From a virus: a stretch of 20,152 nt of DNA. The position numbers were made by a program, and so were the translations under genes. Below the pieces are notes generated by a model, which saw only the letters and a list, made by a program, of their open reading frames with translations, had not been told where the DNA came from and searched no databases. The stretch covers positions 1 through 20,152 of IMG/VR virus record IMGVR_UViG_3300005513_000034; one strand, given 5' to 3'. Positions within the stretch are counted from its first letter, which is position 1; every line of letters starts with the position of its first letter. Of this stretch, positions 1 through 6,052 are shown piece by piece.

Positions 1-1
1 G

Positions 2-1105
2 TACGACGAGTCAGCGGGTGACGCACTGATGCTCAGCATCTTGCATCGTGGCAACTCCGTCGTTCGGGTCAACATCGTTGGCCGTATCACCGAACTGGCA
101 TACCTCACTTCTCCTTGGAGTAAGTTGGAGGCGTGGACGTATCGCTACATGAATGGCGATGTCATCGAAGACTGGCGAGTAGAAGGCGAAGAAGAAACGC
201 TACTCAATTCGCAGCCGAACCCCGAAGGTCGTGTAACTGCGAATGCGTTCTACGACGTGAAGACACCTCGCAATCGCACTGACTTTTGGGTCAATGTGCC
301 CGAAGACATTCTGAGCTTCCAAGACAACCTGAACTTGTACTTGAGCGACATGCAGTTCGGCATCGCACATCAGATTCAGAAGACGCTCTTTACCGACACT
401 CCGATCACTGAACAAAGCGACTCATCGATCGTTATCCCCATTGCACCGCTGGGCCAAACACCAGCAGCGCAGACATGGGATGACCAAATCACAGTCACGC
501 AAGGCAACGTCGGCGGTCTGGGCGAAACAGTGCTGTTGGACAAGGGCTCTCCCGAGAACCCCTCACCAATGGTCAAGTACGACGGCCCAAACACCGACCT
601 CAAGGCGCTGTATGACGTTATGGCCTCGCAAGTTCGCGACATCGCTAGCGATTGGGGCGTGACGATCAAAGCCACAGATTCACAGAAAGCCAATAGCGGC
701 TTCCAAGTGATCGTTGAGGAAATGGACAACCTGCAACTGCGTGAACAACGCGCGCAGTCAATGCAAAGCGGATTCCGCAAGTTCTACGACATCACACAGG
801 CGATGTATCCCGAACTGCTGACTGGCATGTTGAAGGTCGAGTTCGCGGAGCCAACTCTTCCCGTGAACCCACTTGAACAAGCACAGATGCTGACTTACGA
901 GTTTGCACTGAACTTGAAGTCACCACTGGATGTGTTCCGTGCTGACGGTATGACGGACGAAGACGCCAAGGCAAAGCTGGCCGAGATTCTGGCTGTCAAC
1001 AAGCAGATTGCAGATGCGGCACCCAAGCAAGCCGTTCAGCTTCCAGAACAGCAAAACATGGCACAGAAAGGCGGCAACCCGACTCAGCCGAAGCTGACTC
1101 CTTGA
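2..1105 (+). CDS. Portal protein, C-terminal part (5' end outside window)
   Basis: The frame is open from base 2, upstream of the first ATG at 29, so this is the last 367 residues of a longer protein and not a gene starting at 29. I call it the portal, the dodecameric ring through which DNA enters the head and to which the neck attaches. Support comes from its place directly before a scaffold and capsid gene. The C-terminus also has the portal pattern of a proline-asparagine-rich turn (LPVNPLEQ), a helix, then a 'SPLDVFRADGMTDEDAKAKL' segment and a Gln/Pro-rich disordered tail. The N-terminal clip and wing regions lie mostly outside the window. The alternative, a head minor protein, is less likely. 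The family is inferred from pattern and context. Confidence 0.8.
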   Translation, partial: YDESAGDALMLSILHRGNSVVRVNIVGRITELAYLTSPWSKLEAWTYRYMNGDVIEDWRVEGEEETLLNSQPNPEGRVTANAFYDVKTPRNRTDFWVNVPEDILSFQDNLNLYLSDMQFGIAHQIQKTLFTDTPITEQSDSSIVIPIAPLGQTPAAQTWDDQITVTQGNVGGLGETVLLDKGSPENPSPMVKYDGPNTDLKALYDVMASQVRDIASDWGVTIKATDSQKANSGFQVIVEEMDNLQLREQRAQSMQSGFRKFYDITQAMYPELLTGMLKVEFAEPTLPVNPLEQAQMLTYEFALNLKSPLDVFRADGMTDEDAKAKLAEILAVNKQIADAAPKQAVQLPEQQNMAQKGGNPTQPKLTP

Positions 1106-1118
1106 TCCGCCACTTGAC

Positions 1119-1124
1119 TAAATA
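1119..1124 (+). promoter_or_regulatory. TAAATA motif 1, putative late promoter core
   Basis: TAAATAG lies in the 69-nt gap between portal and scaffold genes, 50 nt upstream of the scaffold ATG. It is one of six copies in the window, all intergenic and on the coding strand. It matches the core of the T4-type late promoter. That it is a promoter is inference. Confidence 0.5.
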
Positions 1125-1126
1125 GA

Positions 1127-1150
1127 TTGCGCGGATTGCAAGCCGCACAA
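1127..1150 (+). other. Stem-loop in scaffold leader
   Basis: TTGCGCGG (1127-1134) pairs with CCGCACAA (1143-1150) with one C-A mismatch and an 8-nt loop. It begins three bases after TAAATA motif 1 and ends 24 nt before the scaffold start. It could be a 5' leader stabiliser or a processing site. There is no T run, so it is not a terminator. Confidence 0.4.
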
Positions 1151-1174
1151 ATTACAAGATGGTGGAGGCCATTA

Positions 1175-1768
1175 ATGACCGATAAGACTGATCCTATTCA
1201 GGACGACGTCGAAGCAACTGCCGGTGGAGACCAGCAAGAAGTTAGCGTTGAAGACCTGAAGTCCCGTATTGCATCCTTGGAGGCAGAAGCTGCCAAGAAC
1301 CGCAACCTCGCCAAGAAGGCGTTCGCTGAACGCGACGAAGCCAAGGCGAAGACAAAGACCGCTCAGGAAGAAGACTACAAGTCACTGTACGAGTCTGAAC
1401 AAGCAGAGAAGACGAAGTACCTGGCGCGCATCAAGAGTTCCGATGTCAAGAGTGCACTAGCGGCACAACTGGCAAAGAACGGGGTGCTTCCAGATGCTGT
1501 TGCCGCTGCTACTAAGCTCGTAGATCAAGAACTGATCGAGTGGGACTTGGAAAGCGGTGTTGACGGAACCAGCGTTACTGCTGCCGTTGCCAAGCTGAAG
1601 CGCGATCACGCCTTCATGTTTGAGCGCAAGGTAGCGGCAACTGACCCAAAGGCTCCGGCTGATGGCGCTGCACGCGACGCTAACGAAATGAAGCGCAGTG
1701 ATTTTGACAAGCTCGATGGCCTTGCTAAAGCAACAGCCGTCAAGAAGGGCATCAAGATCACAGACTGA
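1175..1768 (+). CDS. Head scaffolding protein
   Basis: This 197-residue, highly charged protein lies between portal and major capsid genes, the usual place of the scaffold that guides procapsid assembly and then leaves. Residues about 22-85 are Ala/Glu/Lys-rich and read as a long coiled coil (e.g. LKSRIASLEAEAAKNRNLAK). The N-terminus is acidic. The C-terminus is basic and helical (KKGIKITD), as expected for a capsid-binding segment in scaffolds. I chose ATG 1175 because a GGTGGAGG ribosome binding site sits at 1161-1168; the TTG at 1127 lies inside the leader hairpin and would add a Trp/Arg-rich tail. No separate prohead protease is visible, which fits a P22-like route in which scaffold is released intact. 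Confidence 0.8.
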   Translation: MTDKTDPIQDDVEATAGGDQQEVSVEDLKSRIASLEAEAAKNRNLAKKAFAERDEAKAKTKTAQEEDYKSLYESEQAEKTKYLARIKSSDVKSALAAQLAKNGVLPDAVAAATKLVDQELIEWDLESGVDGTSVTAAVAKLKRDHAFMFERKVAATDPKAPADGAARDANEMKRSDFDKLDGLAKATAVKKGIKITD

Positions 1769-1797
1769 TAGATCATTCAATAAGGAGAGCCATCTAA

Positions 1798-2697
1798 ATG
1801 GCCAATACACTTACCGGGCTGCTGCCCATCTTCTATGAAGCCCTCGACACCGTTGCTAACGAAAAGGTCGGCTTCCTCACTTCCGTCCAACAGGACGCCA
1901 ACGCAGACCAAGTCACACTGGGCCAGCCTATCCGCTCGTTCGTGACTCCTGCTGTCACGCCTACTGACATCGCTCCCGGTGTTACCGCCCCTAACACTGG
2001 CGGTCAGGCTCTGACATACGTTGACCTGCTGATCACAAAGTCCCAGGCAGTTCCTGTCCAGTGGACTGGTGAAGAACAGCTCAGCGTCAAGGCCCAGCTG
2101 GCAAACATCTTCCGCGATCAAGTTGCACAAGCCTTCCGTGGCCTGCGTAACGCGATGGAAGCTGACATCGCTGCTGCTGCTATCGCTGGCGCTGCTGCTA
2201 CGACTGGTACTGCTGGCACAACTCCTTTCGGCGTTGCTGGCGACCTGAGCGATGGCGCTGCCCTGCAGAAGCTGCTGGACGACGCTGGTGCTCCTGACAC
2301 TGACCGTCACCTGGTTGTTAACTCAGCCACGATGAAGAACTTCCGCGGCAAGCAATCCGTGCTGTTCAAGGTCAACGAAAGCGGTACTGCTGATCTGCTC
2401 CGCAAGGGCATCATCGGCGAACTGCAAGGCATGAACATCCACACGTCTTCTGCGCTGAACACTTCCGCTGACAACATCCTGTTCCACAAGAACGCGATCG
2501 TTCTGGCTACCCGTGTTCCAGCAATGCCAGCCGGTGGTGACGCTGCTACTGACGTGACCGAGATTCTCGATCCCGTTTCAGGCATCACATACCAGATCGC
2601 CATGTACAAGATGTACCGCCAGATCCACATCGAAATCGGTGCGGCATGGGGCGTGAAGGTCATCAAGTCTGCTTTCGTGGCAAACCTGCTGGGCTAA
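1798..2697 (+). CDS. Major capsid protein, P22 coat-like
   Basis: This 299-residue protein is the subunit of the icosahedral shell. Its N-terminal half resembles the P22 coat protein family (gene 5 type, HK97 fold). It starts MANTLTGLLPIFYEALDTV, then has NEKVGFLTSV, a valine/proline-rich strand region ending in PGVTAPNTGGQ, and 'ITKSQAVPVQWTGEEQ'. It is shorter than P22 gp5 (430 aa), so the P22 insertion domain is probably absent. There is no long N-terminal delta region, consistent with a separate scaffold upstream. The SD AAGGAG (1782-1787) is 10 nt from the ATG. The TAA stop lies in a small dyad and an intrinsic terminator follows, fitting a very highly expressed gene. Runs of GCT codons make an Ala-rich stretch near residues 121-142. 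Confidence 0.88.
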   Translation: MANTLTGLLPIFYEALDTVANEKVGFLTSVQQDANADQVTLGQPIRSFVTPAVTPTDIAPGVTAPNTGGQALTYVDLLITKSQAVPVQWTGEEQLSVKAQLANIFRDQVAQAFRGLRNAMEADIAAAAIAGAAATTGTAGTTPFGVAGDLSDGAALQKLLDDAGAPDTDRHLVVNSATMKNFRGKQSVLFKVNESGTADLLRKGIIGELQGMNIHTSSALNTSADNILFHKNAIVLATRVPAMPAGGDAATDVTEILDPVSGITYQIAMYKMYRQIHIEIGAAWGVKVIKSAFVANLLG

Positions 2698-2704
2698 GCC
2701 TTAG
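2694..2704 (+). repeat. CTAAG-C-CTTAG dyad over the capsid stop codon
   Basis: This perfect 5-bp inverted repeat has a 1-nt centre and contains the TAA stop (2695-2697) of the capsid gene. The same outer CTAAG/CTTAG arms enclose the tail tube stop codon at 5246-5264. It could be a protein-binding site or part of an RNA end structure. With a 1-nt centre it cannot form this exact RNA hairpin, although an overlapping AAGCC-TTAG-GGCTT hairpin (2696-2709) can form. Confidence 0.35.
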
Positions 2705-2717
2705 GGCTTCCCAAATG

Positions 2718-2743
2718 AAGGGCTCCCAACTGGGAGCCCTTTC
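2718..2743 (+). terminator. Rho-independent terminator after capsid gene
   Basis: GGGCTCCC (2720-2727) pairs perfectly with GGGAGCCC (2732-2739) around an AACT loop. The stem is extended by AA/TT, and TTTCT follows. It lies 21 nt past the capsid stop and upstream of TAAATA motif 2, so it should separate abundant capsid mRNA from the neck genes, with read-through or a new start supplying the rest. Confidence 0.85.
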
Positions 2744-2750
2744 TACGTCA

Positions 2751-2756
2751 TAAATA
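2751..2756 (+). promoter_or_regulatory. TAAATA motif 2, putative late promoter core
   Basis: TAAATAG lies just after the capsid terminator and 24 nt before the ATG of the next gene. This is where a new promoter would be needed. With T4 late spacing, transcription would start near 2762, leaving a short leader that still contains the GGAGG at 2770-2774. Confidence 0.55.
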
Positions 2757-2780
2757 GCCTGACACGCCTGGAGGCAACCC

Positions 2781-3314
2781 ATGACAACTATTGTCGTTGA
2801 GGACGGCTCGCAAGTACCGAACGCGAACAGCTATGTTTCGCTCGCTGACGCGATCACGTACCACACCAATAACGGAAACACCGATTTCACTGCCGCAGAT
2901 GAAGCAACGCAGACTGCCGCTTTGCTGCAAGCCTGCCAGTCAATGGAACTGCTGTACGGCCCCAACTACTTGGGCAACGTCAGCCCATTGAGTCCACAAG
3001 GTCTGCTGCATCCTCGCATGTACTACAAGACGAACACTGGTCGCCTGATCTTCCCATACATGATTGCGCCTAATGTCGTCCAAGCTCAACTTGAAATCGC
3101 GCTGATGCAGATTCAAGGCGTAGACATTTTCCCAATCCGCAGCACAACACAGAACGTCAAGAGCGAGACAACAAAGCTGGGTGAACTTTCAACCAGCACT
3201 GCCTACAGCCGTTCCAACGAAGGTGAACAGTTCCCAGGCTTCCGCAAGATCGACCTAATCCTCGCGCCTGTGATTCGCAACAACAAGACGCAAGGCGTGA
3301 GGATCGGCTTGTAA
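2781..3314 (+). CDS. DnaT-like head-tail adaptor protein
   Basis: This 177-residue protein is first of the neck module. The pattern 'VEDGSQVPNANSYVSLADA' at residues 5-23, a following helix with 'AALLQACQSMEL', and the 'PFPxxR' type C-terminal half (here HPRMYYKTNTG, PNVVQAQLEIAL) match the phage proteins annotated as DnaT-like ssDNA-binding. By position these are adaptor proteins that sit under the portal. The DnaT label is historical and I do not infer DNA replication activity. The SD GGAGG (2770-2774) is 6 nt from the ATG. The stop overlaps the next start (TAATG), so the four neck genes are translationally coupled. Confidence 0.8.
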   Translation: MTTIVVEDGSQVPNANSYVSLADAITYHTNNGNTDFTAADEATQTAALLQACQSMELLYGPNYLGNVSPLSPQGLLHPRMYYKTNTGRLIFPYMIAPNVVQAQLEIALMQIQGVDIFPIRSTTQNVKSETTKLGELSTSTAYSRSNEGEQFPGFRKIDLILAPVIRNNKTQGVRIGL

Positions 3315-3622
3315 TGGACTACGCCGCACTTCAAGCCAGTGCCCTATCGCTCTTGCAGCAGATGGGCACCAAAGTGTCTCTGACCAGCTACCAAACTGGT
3401 TCAAAGCTCAGTACTTACGGCGTCTTTGAGAAGATCAAACAAGACGATACGGGCGCAATGGCAACTGACGTTCGTACTGTGATTCTGCCCGGCAGCATCA
3501 AGACAGCCCCACAGATCGGCGACCACCTGACTATCAACAGTGTGAGCTACTACATCCAGGGCGTTGAGATTCAGAACCCAACTGGCAAGCCTCTGTACTA
3601 CCGCGTGAAGGTGATCGCATGA
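3314..3622 (+). CDS. Head closure / head-tail joining protein
   Basis: This 102-residue, beta-rich small protein lies between the adaptor and the gp10-like protein, the position of the head closure protein (stopper) that seals the portal after DNA packaging. It begins with a helix (DYAALQASALSLLQQMG). A compact beta domain follows, with the signature 'ILPGSIKTAPQIGDHLTI' and a closing strand 'YYRVKVIA', typical of gpFII/HK97 head-tail connector folds. Its start shares one base with the upstream stop, and its own stop overlaps the next ATG (ATGA). No independent SD is obvious, so expression probably depends on coupling. The function is inferred from position and fold pattern. Confidence 0.7.
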   Translation: MDYAALQASALSLLQQMGTKVSLTSYQTGSKLSTYGVFEKIKQDDTGAMATDVRTVILPGSIKTAPQIGDHLTINSVSYYIQGVEIQNPTGKPLYYRVKVIA

Positions 3623-3915
3623 GCACACAAGACGACATCGCTCGCTTGCAAGCGACTATGCAACGACTGCCTGGGGAGATTGCCAAAGAGTTCAAGGCGC
3701 GACTTGACATGCGTACTCCCGTGGATACGGGCGCACTGCGTAATGCCAACACAGTCGAGGTTGTGGACAACAGCATCGTGGTTAGTAATGCGATGCCCTA
3801 CTTTGACTATGTGGAAGACGGCACGCCAAAGATTCGCCCTGTGGGCATGCTAAAGACCACCGAGGCTGAACTGCCCGCAATCGTGCGTGTCGCACTACAG
3901 AGGGCCAGCAAGTGA
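3619..3915 (+). CDS. HK97 gp10-like tail completion protein
   Basis: This 98-residue protein shows the hallmark of the HK97 gp10 family: a charged N-terminal helix, then TPVDTGALRN at residues 33-42, then beta strands ending 'MPYFDYVEDGTPKIRP'. Family members join the finished tail to the head or complete the neck. It overlaps the preceding gene by ATGA and the next by GTGA. The length (98 aa) is slightly below many homologues but the core motif is intact. The family call is firm; the exact neck position is from known gene order (adaptor, closure, gp10, tail terminator). Confidence 0.85.
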   Translation: MSTQDDIARLQATMQRLPGEIAKEFKARLDMRTPVDTGALRNANTVEVVDNSIVVSNAMPYFDYVEDGTPKIRPVGMLKTTEAELPAIVRVALQRASK

Positions 3916-4307
3916 GCTATCTACCTATCCACCAAGCGCTTGATACGCAGTTCCTGACCGTTGATGGTCTGCCTGAGTTCTCAATCGAAGGCGGCCCCAA
4001 CAAACCCGGTGTCGCGTACTGCCGTGGCACTTTGCTGCCTGCACAGACCGATCTACCTACATTCGACGGCAAGTTGCAACGCCAGAACGGCAAGTATCAA
4101 GTGGATGTCTTCTTGAAGACAAGCACAGACTACTACGGAGCATACAGCCTCGTTGACTCAATCGTTGCTGCCTTCCCCCCGAGTTCAGACTTGGTTAAAG
4201 GCGCAACCACAGTTCGTGTATTGAACAGTTATCCCATCACTGTCCAGAACACGACACCCGGCTACTACCGGGTATCAGTAATCGTTGAATGGGAAAGCTG
4301 GATCTAA
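3912..4307 (+). CDS. Tail terminator protein (DUF4128-like)
   Basis: This 131-residue protein should form the ring that ends tail tube polymerisation and contacts the neck, as lambda gpU does. It has a short N-terminal helix and a substrate-like loop 'GLPEFSIEGGPNKPG'. Next come 'YCRGTLLPAQT' and 'NGKYQVDVFLKTSTDYYGAY', then a helix 'SLVDSIVAAFPPSSDL' and final strands 'YYRVSVIVEWESWI'. This matches the tail terminator/DUF4128 pattern, and the gene precedes the tail tube gene as expected. The start is GTG at 3912, overlapping the upstream stop as GTGA. A GAGGG-like purine run just upstream (3900-3904) may serve as a weak SD. Confidence 0.72.
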   Translation: MSYLPIHQALDTQFLTVDGLPEFSIEGGPNKPGVAYCRGTLLPAQTDLPTFDGKLQRQNGKYQVDVFLKTSTDYYGAYSLVDSIVAAFPPSSDLVKGATTVRVLNSYPITVQNTTPGYYRVSVIVEWESWI

Positions 4308-4346
4308 CCGGCCAGAAATTAACAACAAAAGCTCAAGGAGCAAGTT

Positions 4347-5249
4347 ATGACAATCGCACAACGTGGCTCGGCCTACTCAGCATTCATCGTTGAGACAACC
4401 CCCGGTACGACGCCAGCAACCCCCGTTTTCGCCTATCTGGGCACCACGGACAACACACTCACCTACGCGCAAGCAACGGCAGAAGACGACCGCGTACATG
4501 CGGACGGTCAGTCCCGCTACACGCTGTACATGAACCAGTCGCTGACCGGCGACCTGACCATGCCTATCGTGTGGACGCAGCCAGACCACTTCATCGAATC
4601 AGCTTTGCAAAGCTCATTCGCATCAAAGGTCTGCAAGGTCGGCACAACAGTCAAGACTATGACTGTTGAACGCGGCTACAACAGCATCAACCAGTTCCAC
4701 GTCTTTAAGGGCGTGCAAGTGGACAAGATGGAAGTGCAAGCCGGTATCACTGGCACGCCTACCATGAAGTTTAGTTGCGTGGCTCGTTCCTTCCTGCAAG
4801 GAACAGCAACGATCAGCACTTCTGCTGTGACTGACACGTCAACAACTAGCGCAATGAAGACCCAGGCGGGTTACTTCAAGATCGGTGGCGCAACCAATGC
4901 CTATGTTCAGTCTGTGACGCTGACAACTGATCGCGGTCTGGCCGCTCAGTATGGCTTCGGCTCTGCTGCACCTCTCGACTACGCATCAACGAACATCAAG
5001 GTCTCGGGTTCCGTGACTGTGCTGTTCACTGATGACAGCATGCTCCTGAAGTTCCGCAACGGCACAACTGACACGCTGGAATTCCAACTGACTGACGGCA
5101 CAAACACATACACGTTCCACCTCGGCAATGTGTATTACACGGCTGCTCCTACTTCACTTGGTACAAACGCAGCGATCCCCGTGACACTGAACTTCGTTGC
5201 TTCATACAGCTCCGCTGATGCGTCTGCACTGGTCGTGACAACGTCCTAA
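4347..5249 (+). CDS. Major tail tube protein
   Basis: This 300-residue protein should polymerise as hexameric rings to build the tail tube. It has the layout of the phage tail tube family seen in many siphoviruses: N-terminal 'GSAYSAFIVETTPGTTPATP', a long beta-rich body, a tube-type strand 'GVQVDKMEVQAGITGTPTMKF', and C-terminal 'NAAIPVTLNFVASYSS'. It lies between the tail terminator and the chaperone pair. An SD AAGGAG (4335-4340) is 6 nt from the ATG, the best-matched site in the neck/tail region, in keeping with high expression. The 39-nt gap upstream has no TAAATA, so it probably shares the neck transcript. The stop codon is inside an 8-bp perfect hairpin and a terminator follows. Confidence 0.85.
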   Translation: MTIAQRGSAYSAFIVETTPGTTPATPVFAYLGTTDNTLTYAQATAEDDRVHADGQSRYTLYMNQSLTGDLTMPIVWTQPDHFIESALQSSFASKVCKVGTTVKTMTVERGYNSINQFHVFKGVQVDKMEVQAGITGTPTMKFSCVARSFLQGTATISTSAVTDTSTTSAMKTQAGYFKIGGATNAYVQSVTLTTDRGLAAQYGFGSAAPLDYASTNIKVSGSVTVLFTDDSMLLKFRNGTTDTLEFQLTDGTNTYTFHLGNVYYTAAPTSLGTNAAIPVTLNFVASYSSADASALVVTTS

Positions 5250-5264
5250 GTGAATCTCACTTAG
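5246..5264 (+). repeat. Perfect hairpin over the tail tube stop codon
   Basis: CTAAGTGA (5246-5253) and TCACTTAG (5257-5264) are perfect reverse complements around ATC. The TAA stop (5247-5249) is in the left arm. It may protect the 3' end of the tube mRNA or bind a protein as DNA. TAAATA motif 3 begins on the next base. Confidence 0.55.
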
Positions 5265-5270
5265 TAAATA
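5265..5270 (+). promoter_or_regulatory. TAAATA motif 3, putative late promoter core
   Basis: The motif is squeezed between the stop-codon hairpin (ends 5264) and the terminator stem (starts 5272), 43 nt before the chaperone ATG. With T4 late geometry, transcription would start near 5276, inside the left terminator arm, so such transcripts could not form the terminator. Confidence 0.5.
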
Positions 5271-5271
5271 A

Positions 5272-5299
5272 GGGGCGGTCGAAAGTACCGCCCCTTTTT
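5272..5299 (+). terminator. Rho-independent terminator after tail tube gene
   Basis: GGGGCGGT (5272-5279) pairs with ACCGCCCC (5287-5294), followed directly by five T. The loop region CGAAAGT can close as a C-GAAA-G tetraloop with one bulged T, a very stable form. It lies 22 nt after the tail tube stop. It separates the abundant tube mRNA from the less needed chaperone and tape measure genes. Confidence 0.9.
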
Positions 5300-5313
5300 C
5301 ATAGGACGCATAC

Positions 5314-5688
5314 ATGAAGCTCGCAGACCTGCAACCCAAAGACTTTGAATACGAGATCGCCCACCCTGCCACGGGTGCGCCTCTTGGCGTCAAGATTCAA
5401 CTGACCGACCCCACTAGCCCCGTTGTTGTCGCAGCACAGCGCGACTTCCTGACTGCCCTGCGCGCAACCGCTAAGGCTGATCTGCCCGCTGAGGCCGAAT
5501 TGCTGGAACAAGCGTTGATCGTTCGCGCAAAAGCTGCTGTCGCGGGTTGGGAGTCCAAGTTCGATGAGTTCTTCGGTGGCCCATTCAGCAAGGAACTCGT
5601 GGACGCGATCTTTGCAGAGCCCAAGTTCCGTTGGCTGGTGGATCAACTGGCAGGCGCTGCTGCCGACCGCGGCAACTTTTTTCGCTGA
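5314..5688 (+). CDS. Tail assembly chaperone, short form (gpG-like)
   Basis: This 124-residue acidic protein follows the tail tube and precedes the tape measure, the fixed position of the lambda gpG-type chaperone that coats the tape measure during tail assembly. It has 'LADLQPKDFEYEIAHPATGAPLGVKIQLTDP' type beta start and then an Ala/Glu-rich helical part, typical of tail chaperones. It ends N-F-F-R-stop right after a T6 run at 5677-5682. A second open frame continues past this stop as the T-like extension. The start is ATG 5314 with a weak AGGA (5303-5306) 7 nt upstream. A weak SD fits the modest level needed for a chaperone. Confidence 0.78.
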   Translation: MKLADLQPKDFEYEIAHPATGAPLGVKIQLTDPTSPVVVAAQRDFLTALRATAKADLPAEAELLEQALIVRAKAAVAGWESKFDEFFGGPFSKELVDAIFAEPKFRWLVDQLAGAAADRGNFFR

Positions 5689-6052
5689 GCTGGTGAACCT
5701 ACTGGTTCTGCGAGTTGAAAAGCGAGTGGAACTGGACACGCCCTTCAATGATAAGGGCGAAACGCTTCGACAGGCATTGACTGCAACGCGCGAAGCATAC
5801 GGATACGAAGACCCCCGCTTGCATGAGCCACCACTGCCCCTGTTTGTCATGGAGTTGTGGAACGCGTTCTGGAAGTTGGACATGCGACGTGATCGCGGCC
5901 AGTGGGGCAACTCAATGCCCCTGCGCTACGAACAGATAGACGCGTACATGCGCGTCAAGAGCCATCCCCTATTGCCTTGGGAAGTAGAGGCAATCGAGGC
6001 CATGGACTTGGCGCTCTTGAATGCACAAGCCGAGAACAAAAACAATGGCTGA
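5314..6052 (+). CDS. Tail assembly chaperone, +1 frameshift fusion (gpGT-like)
   Basis: Reading 5314-5682 in the first frame, skipping one base in the T6 run, and continuing from GCT at 5684 gives a 245-residue fusion: 123 residues of the short form plus 122 residues ending at TGA 6050-6052. The extension begins A-E-L-V-N-L-L-V and includes 'PPLPLFVMELWNAFWKLDM', with a hydrophobic, helix-rich pattern expected for the T domain that binds the tape measure and tube. The second frame has no good start or SD of its own. The -1 frame stops at 5694-5696, so only +1 (or -2) joins the two. Its stop overlaps the tape measure ATG (6045). The coordinates span both frames. Confidence 0.65.
5674..5708 (+). 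other. Putative +1 frameshift site with downstream hairpin
   Basis: The first-frame codons are AAC TTT TTT CGC TGA. A Phe tRNA on TTT 5680-5682 can slip forward to TTC 5681-5683, its better cognate codon. Eleven bases on, GAACC (5695-5699) pairs with GGTTC (5704-5708) around TACT, a small possible stimulator. There is no SD-like stimulator just upstream as in prfB. Confidence 0.5.

Noticed and set aside
1777-2310. A 177-residue reading frame on the - strand across the capsid gene
   Set aside because: It lies antisense to a well supported capsid gene and has a low-complexity Ser-rich product, which comes from GCT/GAC-rich codons read backward.
4308-4346. A promoter in the AT-rich 39-nt gap before the tail tube gene
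   Set aside because: It has an SD but no TAAATA and no clear -10/-35 pair. Transcription from upstream is sufficient to explain it.
5677-5682. The T6 run as a plain sequencing error
   Set aside because: Possible, since T5 would fuse the two frames, but a two-frame chaperone at this position is standard in tailed phages. I kept the frameshift view and listed the error as a test.
5299-5910. A 203-residue reading frame on the - strand
   Set aside because: It is fully antisense to the chaperone pair, has no SD, is Ser/Arg-rich as shadow frames are here, and every other gene in the window is on the + strand.
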